Source: JADLHS01 sp020848635
GTDB taxonomy: Bacteria; Verrucomicrobiota; Verrucomicrobiia; Limisphaerales; JADLHS01
Assembly: GCA_037044975.1 (NCBI GenBank)
Contig: JBAOIL010000037.1
Location: forward strand, 124,001 to 188,000
Length of the DNA stretch: 64,000 bases
Reading direction: 5' to 3'
The notes beneath the pieces were generated by a model. That model worked only from the letters and a program-made list of their open reading frames with translations. It was not told where the DNA came from and made no database searches. The position numbers and the translations under genes were made by a program. Shown here one piece after another: positions 19,740-26,871 of the stretch. Numbering within the stretch: the stretch's first letter is position 1; each line of letters opens with the position of its first letter.

Positions 19740-19988
19740 TCATTTCAACCGGAACTTACCAGCAAATGCAGCTATCGAAGCGGCTACACAGCCTAACGCT
19801 GCTGCAATGCTTATTGGCGCGGGATTGCCAATGGCATCCGGGAGCCCCCTCGCACCTAGCAGGAATCCGAGAATTATGTATAGGACAGGAGCCAGGATCA
19901 GAAGCGCGACCCCGAGTGTTGGATTGGGCGCTGTCGCTTTTGGTTTGCCCTTATTTGGATCGTCTCCGGTCGAATTGTTGTTTGGCAT
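19740..19988 (-). CDS. Small two-pass membrane protein (cassette gene)
   Basis: 82 residues from the ATG at 19988, a polar N-terminus (MPNNNSTGDDPNKGKPKAT) followed by two membrane segments (LGVALLILAPVLYIILGFLL and ISIAAALGCVAASIAAFAG). It starts 34 bp after the stop of the gene at 20023-20460, and no palindrome separates them, so both probably travel in one two-gene cassette. Function unknown. Confidence 0.6.
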   Translation of the reverse strand: MPNNNSTGDDPNKGKPKATAPNPTLGVALLILAPVLYIILGFLLGARGLPDAIGNPAPISIAAALGCVAASIAAFAGKFRLK

Positions 19989-20022
19989 GATGTTTTGGAT
20001 GATTGAGGATTTCGTCAGGTCG

Positions 20023-20460
20023 TCACTCTGGACAATCGTAATCTTGAGGCGTGGCGCCCGCCTGTCCAAGACTAAAAAACATTGGCCCCTTCCGAACACT
20101 CAGGGCTTTCTTCTGGTCCGTCTTCTTGGCGGCCACTGTGACCACGTCATCCTTCTTAAATGAATCTAAGGCGGCCTTTTTGCCGTCGGCACAGACTCTT
20201 GTGGCAGGGGTGACCTCGAAACTAATGATGCTGTTCTCGGCCTTTAATTGAATGTTCGTTGAAGAGATGTCCGCTACCGAATAACTCGTGACTACCAAGT
20301 TGCTAACCAAGCACTGTCCTCTGCCAGCCAGCATCACTTGGCCGCGGGGTCCTTGGGCAGTCCCCACAAAATTCACCGTGTATGACTTGGGCACAGAAAG
20401 CTCGTTGGTAGTTGCGGTGTCCGCCGCGTAACAATGACAGGCCGTGTATGCGGCGATCAC
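20023..20460 (-). CDS. Secreted protein of unknown function (cassette gene)
   Basis: About 145 residues read from a GTG at 20460 (IAAYTACHCYAADTATT looks like the end of a signal peptide). An ATG at 20488 in another frame gives MNPIRYMIR directly before this, preceded by GAAAGAGCGAAG. A one-base shift near 20466 would therefore complete a normal signal peptide. The mature part is beta-rich (SYTVNFVGTAQGPRGQVML, SIISFEVTPATRVCADGKKA, DVVTVAAKK) and resembles the DUF5666-like or OB-like folds only loosely. Downstream partner: 19740-19988. Confidence 0.6.
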   Translation of the reverse strand: MIAAYTACHCYAADTATTNELSVPKSYTVNFVGTAQGPRGQVMLAGRGQCLVSNLVVTSYSVADISSTNIQLKAENSIISFEVTPATRVCADGKKAALDSFKKDDVVTVAAKKTDQKKALSVRKGPMFFSLGQAGATPQDYDCPE

Positions 20461-20573
20461 AGCGGATCATGTATCGGATCGGGTTCATTTTGGCTTCGCT
20501 CTTTCCTGCGCCTATTGGTTTGCCACTCTCCGTCGTTGGCGCGACGCAACGGCGGTGGCCAAACAGTTGTGGT

Positions 20574-20636
20574 GAGCGACGCAGGCGGCCCACCGCATGC
20601 ACATTGTCAACTGACATGGCCCGCCCGCGTTCGCTC
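20574..20636 (-). repeat. 63-bp attC-like palindrome, copy 2
   Basis: Same family as 19655-19717 (GAGCGACGCAGGCGG ... CCCGCCCGCGTTCGCTC), with substitutions mainly in the loop. It lies 13 bp beyond the stop codon of the small gene at 20650-20941. Confidence 0.6.
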
Positions 20637-20649
20637 CAGTGATTTACTC

Positions 20650-20941
20650 CTATCGGGAATACTTGCGCAAAACAAGTTGCCGCAAGGCTTCCTGAGTGAA
20701 GCCACCATAAAACCTTTCGCACATCTCAGGTAAAACCTGGTCGCAAAGATATTTCATTGCCTCTTCGTCCGTGAGCCCGAAGCCTCCCTGTCATTGAACC
20801 CCTCACCATCGCACGTTGCCAAAGCTCATCAAAGGCCGCCTTCACACGCGGATCATCAATGCCTCGTGTGGGAAACTTTATGCATTCAAAAGAAGAGCTT
20901 TCTGATTTGCGTTTTCCAAAGAGACGGTGCCATATACTCAT
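20650..20941 (-). CDS. Small soluble protein of unknown function (cassette gene, frameshifted)
   Basis: About 96 residues. The N-terminal half (MSIWHRLFGKRKSESSSFE, DDPRVKAAFDELWQRAM) and the C-terminal half (TDEEAMKYLCDQVLPEMCE, then FTQEALRQLVLRKYSR) lie in adjacent frames that meet near 20785. It has helical, charged sequence, no signal peptide and no membrane segment, unlike most genes of the array. The stop lies 13 bp from an attC-like palindrome. Function unknown. Confidence 0.55.
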
Positions 20942-20977
20942 GTTATTCTCTTTCTCTCGTAATGTTGCGCCAGATCT

Positions 20978-21040
20978 GAGCGACGCGGACGGCCCAGCGC
21001 GTCCACATTGGCAACTGACGCGACCCGCCCGCGTTCGCTC
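20978..21040 (-). repeat. 63-bp attC-like palindrome, copy 3
   Basis: Third member of the family (GAGCGACGCGGACGG ... CCCGCCCGCGTTCGCTC). Its loop is nearly the same as in copy 1 (TCCACATTGGCAACTGACG). It lies 26 bp beyond the stop of the gene at 21067-21267. Confidence 0.6.
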
Positions 21041-21066
21041 CTCTACCTTAGGTCAAGCGTCCAATA

Positions 21067-21267
21067 TCATTTCTTTTTCTTTGCGATTTTCCAAATCACA
21101 AACACCACAATTCCGATGACAACGACTGCGATTGCGATGTCACGAAGGCCCTCCATCTGAGCCTGCTGATTGAGCCGGTCATTTTCACGCGCAAAATCAC
21201 TCAAGCCGGCTCGCGCGGAATTTATCGCCAGAGTAGCCGTGGCCGCAATTACGGCGATGTTTCTCAT
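21067..21267 (-). CDS. Small exported or membrane protein (cassette gene)
   Basis: 66 residues with an N-terminal signal-like segment (MRNIAVIAATATLAINSARA) and a C-terminal membrane anchor (IAIAVVVIGIVVFVIWKIAKKKK). The short middle part is polar (FARENDRLNQQAQMEGL). It is the cassette-like gene nearest to the integrase fragment at 21578. Function unknown. Confidence 0.6.
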   Translation of the reverse strand: MRNIAVIAATATLAINSARAGLSDFARENDRLNQQAQMEGLRDIAIAVVVIGIVVFVIWKIAKKKK

Positions 21268-21577
21268 GCTCTATATCTTTCTCCTGTTTTGTTTTGCGTG
21301 TTTTGTTCGGCAACCCAGCCGCTATTGTCATTGCTTGATCGGGAAGACTATATTTCCATCAATCTTCAAACCTGCTTCGGTTACGTTGTTCAGGAATCGA
21401 AGGTGACGATATGAGTTCATGTTTTTGTTTGTTGTTTTTTTGTTCAGTACGGGTTGAGATATTTTCATTAGTTCAACATATACTCTGAAGATATTCTCGG
21501 TCTATCATTAATGCCACAATGAGGTTCTATTTCAGGCTTCCTTGAGTGTCAACAAGGGTTTATGGATTTTTTTGCCT
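21268..21577. other. AT-rich spacer before an integrase fragment, possible attI/promoter region
   Basis: A stretch clearly richer in A+T than its surroundings. It holds only a 30-codon minus-strand frame (about 21333-21422, MNSYRHLRFLNN...). The last 70 bp (CGGTCTATCA ... TTCAGGCTTCC) are recognisably similar to 35158-35206, upstream of the second integrase fragment. This would be the place for attI and the integrase promoter. Confidence 0.4.
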
Positions 21578-21733
21578 ATGAATATGGAACCGGGGAAAAC
21601 CGCACGCCGGCTGGGCTCGCTGATCCCGAATCCCAAGGCCAGGCTCCGGGATCAGTTCCACGAGGGGTGCCGGTTCAAATCCTTCAGCCAGCGGACGGAG
21701 GATTCATACTGGCAGTGGGTGGTGCGGTTTTAG
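21578..21733 (+). pseudogene. Integron-integrase-like N-terminal fragment (intI relic 1)
   Basis: 51 codons matching the N-terminal SAM-like DNA-binding domain of IntI-type tyrosine recombinases (LRDQFHE, then RFKSFSQRTEDSYWQWVVRF). IntI1 has the same pattern of LDQ..., YSLRTEQAYVHW and F. The frame ends abruptly where the sequence becomes the reverse strand of a SUI1 3' end. The catalytic domain is missing, so no activity is possible. Cassette-like genes extend to its left on the opposite strand, the normal integron layout. Confidence 0.72.
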
Positions 21734-21770
21734 CCGCTGGCGAACACGGGGCGGAAATTCGCACCGGAAC
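21730..21770 (-). pseudogene. SUI1 3'-end remnant
   Basis: Reading the minus strand gives NFRPVFASG-stop, matching the last residues (SFRPVFAGG-stop) of the complete SUI1 gene at 35391-35832. Only about 13 codons remain before the sequence diverges. Confidence 0.7.
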
Positions 21771-21802
21771 GGTCGGGCGGAGTCGCAGCGGCGCGGATGG
21801 GT

Positions 21803-21906
21803 CAGGGACCGAAGCCAAAAGCAAAAGGCAAGGGGTGAAGGGACAACTTCAGAAACTTTCCCGGGCCTAACCCGTGAGCCGCAGGCTTTTACGGGGCGGG
21901 TTCAAC
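21803..21906. repeat. Array-end repeat, copy 1
   Basis: Shared with 34400-34476 (core GGCAAG ... ACTTCAGAAACTTTCCCGGG). This copy has about 35 extra bases (GCCTAACCCGTGAGCCGCAG region) before the attC site. It probably marks a conserved end of cassette or platform DNA. Confidence 0.55.
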
Positions 21907-22000
21907 CACGGATGGACCGGACGCGCGGCGCGATCACAGATTCAGACCAGACCACGCCCCCTCCGCGCCGCGGTCCGTTCCAATCCTTTGGCGATTAGGC
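21900..22000 (-). repeat. attC site of the cassette at 22009-22416
   Basis: Left core GTTCAAC (21900-21906) fits RYYYAAC; right core ATTAGGC (21994-22000) differs by one base from GTTAGGC. Arms GGATGGAccGGACGCGCGGCGCG and CGCGCCGCGGTCCGttCCAATCC pair with bulges. The gene stop lies 9 bp away. Confidence 0.72.
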
Positions 22001-22008
22001 GGTTTCAA

Positions 22009-22416
22009 TCAACTATCCTTCGTCTTAAAAACGAGCAGGTAAGGAACTGCGGCATGACCCTGCTGATCCTTGAACCCGTGAAACTTGTCGCTGTTTATCC
22101 AATAGCCATACGTCTTGTTGGGTTCGAGCTTCACTTTCAGCACGCACGTCTTCTGGTCGGCTTCGTATTTGGGTTTCCCGACTGATTCGGGTGTTGAATC
22201 CTTCCAAGCCGATGACCAACTCCATGACTGGTCAGCCATAGGCTTGCTGAATGTGACTCGAATCTCAACGACTCCAGGCGATACATCTTTGCTACCGGCT
22301 TCGGGCATAGCCTTGACGACCACCGGTGCGACGGAATCAATGTCTTGGGCATAAACTGCCGCTGTGAATAGCTGGCAGAAGCCAGCCACGATGAGTGCTT
22401 TTTGTAGTGTTCTCAT
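22009..22416 (-). CDS. Secreted Ig-like (Big_5-type) domain protein, cassette gene
   Basis: 135 residues with a signal peptide (MRTLQKALIVAGFCQLFTAAVYAQ) and a single bacterial Ig-like fold. VVVKAMPEAGSKDVSPG leads to VEIRVTFSKPMAD, the SbsA/Big_5 hallmark for a strand followed by S-KPM, and then LKVKLEPNKTYGYWIN and LLVFKTKDS. Stand-alone Big_5 proteins are common extracellular proteins in this phylum. It is intact, ends 9 bp from its attC, and the next attC half-site begins at 22469. Confidence 0.75.
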   Translation of the reverse strand: MRTLQKALIVAGFCQLFTAAVYAQDIDSVAPVVVKAMPEAGSKDVSPGVVEIRVTFSKPMADQSWSWSSAWKDSTPESVGKPKYEADQKTCVLKVKLEPNKTYGYWINSDKFHGFKDQQGHAAVPYLLVFKTKDS

Positions 22417-22468
22417 TTTCGTATGTTTTGATTTTGACAGAACTGACTACCAAACCTCACGCGAAACC

Positions 22469-22480
22469 GCCTAACGAGCT
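22469..22480 (-). repeat. Interrupted attC half-site
   Basis: GCCTAACGAGCT: a canonical RYYYAAC core followed by the first bases of the arm, cut by the IS110-family copy that begins at 22481. Confidence 0.5.
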
Positions 22481-23464
22481 CAGAAGGATCACGCCCACCC
22501 GCACGCGCCGCGCCAGTTCACGCGCCCGGAACTTGTGGCCCAAGTCCGCCAGTGGGTGGCCGAAGGCTTCCAGGTCTTCGGTGTGGAGGAAAGTTGCGGC
22601 TTTGGCTTCGTGCTCCATCGCGAACTCGTGGCCGCCGGGGCGCAGAGTTTTCTGATCACGCCCATCGCGCTCAACGGCGCCCGCAAGACCGACAAGCTCG
22701 ACGCCCGGGCGTTGTGCCTGCGCCTGTCGCGCTGGCTCGATGGCAACCGGGATGAGCTCGCGCCCATCCGCGTCCCGAGCGAGGCCGAGCAACGGAAGCG
22801 CGAAGGCACGCGGCGGCGGAAGTTCCTCGGGCGGCTGATCCGGATGCTGGGCAACCGCGGGCACGGGCAGGTCGCCGAGTATCAGCACCTCCAACTGCCC
22901 GGGCGCTGGTGGGGCGCACGCAACTGGAAGAAACTCGAAGCGTTGGACCCGTGGGTGTTGAGCCGGTTGACCGAGTTGCGCGAACTGATCCTGGCGCTGG
23001 AGCAACAACTCGCCACGCTCGAAGCCGAACTCATCGCCCGCGTCAAAGCGCAGGTCTTGCCCAAAGGCCTGGGGGAAATCACGGTGGTGACCCTGGACGG
23101 CGAAGTCTGCGACTGGGGCCGGTTTCACAACCGCAAACAGATCGGCAGCTACACCGGCTGCTGTCCGGGCGAACACAGCTCCGGCGGCAAACAGCGCCTG
23201 GGGAACATTGACCGGCTGGGCAACGGCCGCGTCCGCTGCCTGCTGGTCGAGGCGGTGTGGCGGCTGTTGCGCTGGCAGCCCCACTGGGTGGCGGCGCAGA
23301 AGCTGAAAAACAAACTGGCCGGCGGCGGGGCGCTCAAGAAGAAGACGGTGGTGGCGCTGGCGCGCTTGCTGGCCATTGACCTGTGGCGCTGGCGCACCGG
23401 CCGGGCCACGTTCGCTGATTTGGGCTGGGTGGCGGCGTGGCAAGCATCAACCGTCGAAATCTGA
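22481..23464 (+). pseudogene. IS110-family transposase, N-terminally truncated
   Basis: Lacks the first 63 or so residues of the intact copy at 30405-31553, including the first catalytic Asp (GLDVH). The rest is present: VEESC with the acidic Glu, TDKLDAR with two Asp, and the C-terminal Transposase_20 domain (LGEITVVTL, SYTGCCPGEHSSGGKQRLG, LGNGRVR). The last residues differ from the intact copy (AAWQASTVEI instead of AA). It cannot catalyse transposition by itself. Confidence 0.85.
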
Positions 23465-23924
23465 ACTTGAACTTTCCTTGAGTCAGCGCGTGAGAGAATT
23501 TGCGACCGGGCGGCGGCGGCTCGTAGCTGCAGCTGGTGTGTGCGAACACATCCGTCGGTTAGATGGGGCGCTGCCCCCGGTCGCCGCCGTCAAGCAAGCA
23601 CGACACGTTGGGCGTTCCGAAACGGAACTGCTCGGATAGGAGCTGGTGCAGGACGCAATCCGGTCCCCACTCACAACGCGGCGACCCGCGGTTCGCAACG
23701 CCTCACGCAACGAAGCCAGGAAGCGCACCCAAAGGAAAAATGCTTTTAAGATGAAAAGGTGAGCCGAATCTGAAGCCAGACGACGCGGGTGGAAAGTTCG
23801 TTGGACTCATCGCTGCCGCGCGCGACTCCGCTTCACTCCGTTGCGCTCCGCGCGTTGCACGGCTCACGCCAAAAAACTTTAACCCAACCTCTCAACCCGG
23901 TTGACAACCCTCATAGGCGCTGCA
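23465..23924 (+). ncRNA. Conserved noncoding tail of IS110-A, candidate guide (seek/bridge) RNA
   Basis: No gene in 460 bp, yet the sequence is almost identical to 31590-32049. It contains a 9-bp stem GCGACCGGG/CCCGGTCGC (23502-23510 with 23576-23584). That stem encloses smaller hairpins (AGCTGCAGCT; TGTG-TGCGAA-CACA) and a GTTAGAT core-like string. IS1111-type IS110 elements encode their guide RNA 3' of the transposase, so this is the natural candidate. The assignment is inference from position and structure. Confidence 0.4.
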
Positions 23925-23958
23925 TCGCTAGTTTCTCAGGAGACCGCGTCATCATAAA

Positions 23959-24366
23959 TCAATCTAGCCAAATAGCGATGCGTGACATCTTGCCAGTATG
24001 GCCACACCACCAACACGTCTCAGCCCTGAAGTGCCCGGGATTGCCCGTCCAACTGCTCCTCTCCTTCTCAGTCCACTGATCCCACTGAGGCATAGGAGAA
24101 TAATTGCTGCAATACTTGCCCTGCAAAACCAAAGAGCAGCGTCCTTGGGCATCCACATGCCCAGCGTGGCAGAATGGGCACTCAACTCTCCAGCCAGCGT
24201 AAGTGGAGAACGACAACAGCATCAGAACGGCGACCAATGCCACCAACTTCGCCTCGGACAACCTCAATGTAGCTGCAATGCGCGGGAAAATTCTGAGCAA
24301 CCACCAAAGGCCGAGAACAACCAGAGCGACACCGCCTATCATCACAAATAGAGCTACGAGTATCAT
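23959..24366 (-). CDS. Membrane protein with CxxC motifs (cassette gene)
   Basis: 135 residues. Two N-terminal membrane segments (MILVALFVMIGGVALVVLGLW and LVALVAVLMLLSFSTYAGW) precede a Cys-rich soluble part. CPFCHAG, QGRC, KYC and CWWCGHTGK could bind zinc or form disulfides. It is intact and its 3' end lies 35 bp from the end of IS110-A1, so its own attC site has been lost or displaced. The start lies 14 bp from the next attC site. Function unknown. Confidence 0.65.
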   Translation of the reverse strand: MILVALFVMIGGVALVVLGLWWLLRIFPRIAATLRLSEAKLVALVAVLMLLSFSTYAGWRVECPFCHAGHVDAQGRCSLVLQGKYCSNYSPMPQWDQWTEKERSSWTGNPGHFRAETCWWCGHTGKMSRIAIWLD

Positions 24367-24379
24367 GGTGCGTCGAGCG

Positions 24380-24475
24380 GTCTAACGACGCTCCGCATCA
24401 CTGGCGGCGTGCCAGCGATGCTGGTTTTGACACTGGCGCGACATTTCGCCGACCAGTGCATGCGGCTGGTTAGGT
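24380..24475 (-). repeat. attC site of the cassette at 24477-24875
   Basis: Cores GTCTAAC (24380-24386) and GTTAGGT (24469-24475) both match consensus. Arms CCGCATCACTGG and CCAGTGCATGCGG pair with one bulge. The stop codon of the gene lies immediately beside the core, as is usual in cassettes. Confidence 0.85.
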
Positions 24476-24476
24476 G

Positions 24477-24875
24477 TCATTGTCTTGGTAGTTTTGGGAA
24501 TGCCTGAATACTGCCGTCTGTCATCAAAACGATATCATTACCTACAATCGCCCGCACGCGAATCCAAATTGCTGGAGCCGTTTCGTCGGCAGTAAGCGAG
24601 ACGGTGACGTCTCTATCCTCCAAGCCCCGGATGTCCTCTGGCCGGAGGTAGCCGCCCGAAACAAGCTCGCGTAAAGGCACAGCACTGTCGGTGGTCTTTC
24701 GGTCGCGAACAAAAGCCCGAACCGCCGTTTCAACTCGGTCGTGCGACAGGCTCCGGAATGCCGCAAGGGTCCTCTTATACTCGGCCTGACGACGGAAATT
24801 GGGAACGATGACAATGATGTACGCAACGACCAGAGCCGCGAGAAGTCCGACAATAATGAGTCGCTTCGTTTTCAT
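24477..24875 (-). CDS. Membrane-anchored protein of unknown function (cassette gene)
   Basis: 132 residues from the ATG at 24875 (an in-frame ATG at 24890 lies inside the neighbouring attC core and is less likely). One N-terminal membrane anchor (RLIIVGLLAALVVAYIIVIV) precedes a soluble domain with AFRSLSHDRVETAVRAFVRD and LVSGGYLRPEDIRGLEDRDV, which recalls the architecture of pseudopilin-like proteins but lacks a prepilin cleavage motif. Intact. The stop abuts its attC site. Confidence 0.72.
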   Translation of the reverse strand: MKTKRLIIVGLLAALVVAYIIVIVPNFRRQAEYKRTLAAFRSLSHDRVETAVRAFVRDRKTTDSAVPLRELVSGGYLRPEDIRGLEDRDVTVSLTADETAPAIWIRVRAIVGNDIVLMTDGSIQAFPKLPRQ

Positions 24876-24888
24876 GGCGCATAATGAC

Positions 24889-25000
24889 ACCTAACGGTGC
24901 GCCTCACCTACCGCCGCCGAGGAGGCAGGTGGAGCGCAATCAAGATAGCCAGATTTCCCCAAACCGCCGAGCGGAAAGCGCGGGCGGTGGTTCGGTGCCG
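24889..25000 (-). repeat. attC site of the cassette at 25968-26249, separated by an intron
   Basis: Left core ACCTAAC (24889-24895) is canonical. Arms CACCTACCGCCGCC and GGCGGTGGTTCGGTGC pair imperfectly. The gene-side core is unclear because the DNA between this site and the gene is occupied by the group II intron at about 25001-25916. Confidence 0.6.
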
Positions 25001-25916
25001 GGTAGGGGGCGGGATTGCTCCCGCCGCCCCCCACAGACCCGTACGTGAGCAATTCACTCATACGGTTCGTCAGCGATGGTCCTTGCGGACCAAAGACCTT
25101 GCAGTTAACGACTCCACAAGGCGTCATGACTGTTGCTGCCCATCCACGGCGCACACCATTGCGCCCGGACTTTTGTGCAATCCGCGCCAGGTTCGTTGAG
25201 GCAGTTTGCGGGCTCAAAGTCCCTCCTGCCTTTCCTTGGCGCAGACGTCATGCCCGGCATTGCCTTCCCGCTGCCTTACGGCTTTTATCGTGGGTCCCTT
25301 GGGCCTCGGTTCCCCACGCGTCCGGTCAAGGGTTTCCCCCTGCCCCGCGGTACTGTGCGTTGCTACGACTGCCTTCGTCCGTCCCGGTCGGTCTGCTTTT
25401 GGCTGCCTTCCGGTACCTTGGGTTGACGCGTTACGGTTCGTGTCCCTCCCGGCTCGCGCCGGGGTTGGCTCGTCTGCGGGTCGCGTCGACCCGCCAACGC
25501 CAGGGTGTTGCTTGCGCCGGTCACCCTTGTTCCGGCGTTCCTTCCCATGGAGACGGGAGGCTCTCCCGAGTTCCCGGATTACCCTTTTGCCCACATGCCC
25601 CGCTCTGAGACCCCGGTGGTGTCCCGCCCGCTCGCCTTGGCGCGGACAGGACTGCTGCCTTCCGATGTCTGCATATCGTCGGCGTTGGGGCCAGTTGCCC
25701 GGCCTTGTCCTTGGTCCACCATTATACATTTTTCGGAGTTCTATGACGCGGCCTGTGTTCTCGCCTCACCTCTGCTTCGCACACCGCCTCTCGGCGATCG
25801 CACTTCGGTTCGGCTGCCGACCGGGTGGCTAGCCGTTGGTCGGGTGGGACTTGAGTTTGCCTCTCACCCACTGGGTAACGTTGACATGTTTCAAGAGGTG
25901 TCTCCTCCATTCTCAC
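25001..25916 (-). mobile_element. Group II intron, class C type, without a reverse transcriptase ORF
   Basis: On the minus strand the 3' end shows a domain V hairpin (25035-25068: GAACCGTATGAGTG, tetraloop region, CTCACGTACGG). It is followed by a GGGGGG stretch and a domain VI hairpin (GGCGGGAGCAATCCCGCC) ending CCCCCTACC near 25001. The proposed 5' end is GTGAG at 25916, preceded by an exon hairpin CCGAG-ATAAA-CTCGG. Insertion after a hairpin beside attC is the known habit of class C-attC introns. No reverse transcriptase motif is found in any frame. Domain V begins GAAC where GAGC is usual, so the catalytic AGC triad appears changed. The ends are approximate. Confidence 0.68.
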
Positions 25917-25967
25917 ATCCCGAGTTTATCTCGGCGCGAGCAGCCGGCTGGTTCGGCGAAATCGTAG

Positions 25968-26249
25968 TCATGCAACCTCGATCACATTCGCGTCAAGACT
26001 CCGAAATAGAATCTTCCTCGAACTATAGATTGGTGAATCGTGTGAAGCGATGAACTCTCTCGCAAAAACCGTGAAGTCCGTGGGACGGTCACGAAACATG
26101 GCAGCCTCGTCAGGCGTAAGGCGCATCGCCACCTCCGGCAAGTCTTTCTCACGGATGGCGGCATACAGAACATGCTCTCCTGTCTCGTCTGAGCGAAACA
26201 CACAAAACCACGCACTCTGGTCTGTGTGGATGCGCCGAAAGGTGGTCAT
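25968..26249 (-). CDS. Small soluble protein of unknown function (cassette gene)
   Basis: 93 residues (MTTFRRIHTDQSAWFCVF, EHVLYAAIREKDLPEVAMRLTPDE, FTVFAREFIASHD, ILFRSLDANVIEVA). It is intact and has no signal peptide or membrane segment. The start lies 13 bp from the attC of the next cassette. Its 3' side runs into a short exon and then the group II intron. No family recognised; the size and mixed alpha/beta pattern would suit a small regulator or immunity-type protein, but that is a guess. Confidence 0.65.
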   Translation of the reverse strand: MTTFRRIHTDQSAWFCVFRSDETGEHVLYAAIREKDLPEVAMRLTPDEAAMFRDRPTDFTVFAREFIASHDSPIYSSRKILFRSLDANVIEVA

Positions 26250-26261
26250 ACATGTCAGGTC

Positions 26262-26354
26262 GCCGAACGCTCCAGATCAGAGACCCGGCGCCACTGATCT
26301 TCGATTGCAAACTGGAGCGGCATCGCCGGGCTCACTGCATCTGGGTTGTTAGGT
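26262..26354 (-). repeat. attC site of the cassette at 26356-26736
   Basis: Cores GCCGAAC (26262-26268) and GTTAGGT (26348-26354). Arms CCAGATCAGaGACCCGGCG and CGCCGGGCTCACTGcATCTGG pair along their length. It is closely related to the site at 27541-27631. The gene's stop codon abuts the core. Confidence 0.85.
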
Positions 26355-26355
26355 G

Positions 26356-26736
26356 TCATTCTTTGTAACCCAAATTCGGCGGATGAATGCCGACTAACGT
26401 GTTGGTGTCACTGAGCTGCAAATAAATCGCAACTCCAATATCTCTAACTCCCCAGCCGGGCTTGCCGGGCCGTGGGCCAAACGCAGCCGTAAAGAACGAC
26501 TCGACCTCGGCGTGACGCGATGATGGAAACACGAGACCAACGCCGTGCTTGTCCTCAACATACTGCCACTCGCCGCTGAGGACTGGCAGACCATTGGTGG
26601 TGACGGGACGACCACCGTAAGCAACAGCGTGGCGCAACATGAACTGGCCAGCGTCGCCGTGTCCGGTGACGTAGTGCGGGCGAGCGCATCCGACCAACAA
26701 GCCTAAACAACAAATGAATGGAAGAATCGAGCGCAT
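26356..26736 (-). CDS. Cassette-borne lipoprotein of unknown function
   Basis: 126 residues with a short lipoprotein signal (MRSILPFICCLGLLVGC; the Cys of LVGC is the predicted lipidation site). The mature part (GRPVTTNGLPVLSGEWQYVEDKHGVGLVF, FFTAAFGPRPGKPGWGVRDIGVAIYLQLSD) looks like a small beta-rich domain. Intact, flanked by two good attC sites. Confidence 0.75.
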   Translation of the reverse strand: MRSILPFICCLGLLVGCARPHYVTGHGDAGQFMLRHAVAYGGRPVTTNGLPVLSGEWQYVEDKHGVGLVFPSSRHAEVESFFTAAFGPRPGKPGWGVRDIGVAIYLQLSDTNTLVGIHPPNLGYKE

Positions 26737-26746
26737 ACGTCATGAC

Positions 26747-26871
26747 ACCTAACGTCCGGCTCACCCACAGCCGCCGGCAGATGACGTCCGCAGCGAATCG
26801 GACGACCGATTTTCGGGCGACGATGGCAACTGAGAGGGCGGGCGGCTGTTGGGTGGAGCGTCTTGTTGGAT
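26747..26871 (-). repeat. attC site of the cassette at 26761-27516
   Basis: Cores ACCTAAC (26747-26753) and GTTGGAT (26865-26871), both within consensus. Arms CACCCACAGCCGCC and GGCGGCTGTTGGGTG pair almost perfectly. At 125 bp it is the longest site in the array. The adjacent gene reads through most of it. Confidence 0.82.

Larger units (their letters stand above)
21541..21770 (+). repeat. Direct repeat, copy 1: integrase N-terminus plus SUI1 tail
   Basis: Similar to 35203-35432 at roughly 85-90 percent identity by eye, without indels between the two ATG and stop codons. It spans the truncated integrase frame and the last 40 or so bases of a SUI1 gene on the other strand. Similarity stops near 21770, where this copy turns into unrelated DNA. 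Confidence 0.75.
22481..23924 (+). mobile_element. IS110-family element, 5'-truncated copy (IS110-A1)
   Basis: Matches 30594-32049 almost base for base, including about 450 bp after the transposase. The 5' end, with the first 63 transposase codons, is missing because the copy begins at CAGAAGG within the gene. It sits directly after an attC core. Confidence 0.85.

Noticed and set aside
19655..21040. CRISPR array made of the three 63-bp repeats
   Set aside because: Spacing is irregular (hundreds of bp), genes lie between the copies, and the repeats are long imperfect palindromes.
21333..21422. 30-codon minus-strand frame MNSYRHLRFLNN in the AT-rich spacer
   Set aside because: Too short to judge; no ribosome binding site and no attC beside it.
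23465..23924. Small plus- and minus-strand frames in the IS110-A tail as genes
   Set aside because: They occur in both copies only because the DNA is duplicated; none has a start signal or protein-like composition.
25015..25900. Long open frames on both strands across the intron region (for example 25214-25729 minus)
   Set aside because: The products are low-complexity, Arg/Gly/Pro-rich and match no fold; the same DNA is better explained as group II intron RNA.
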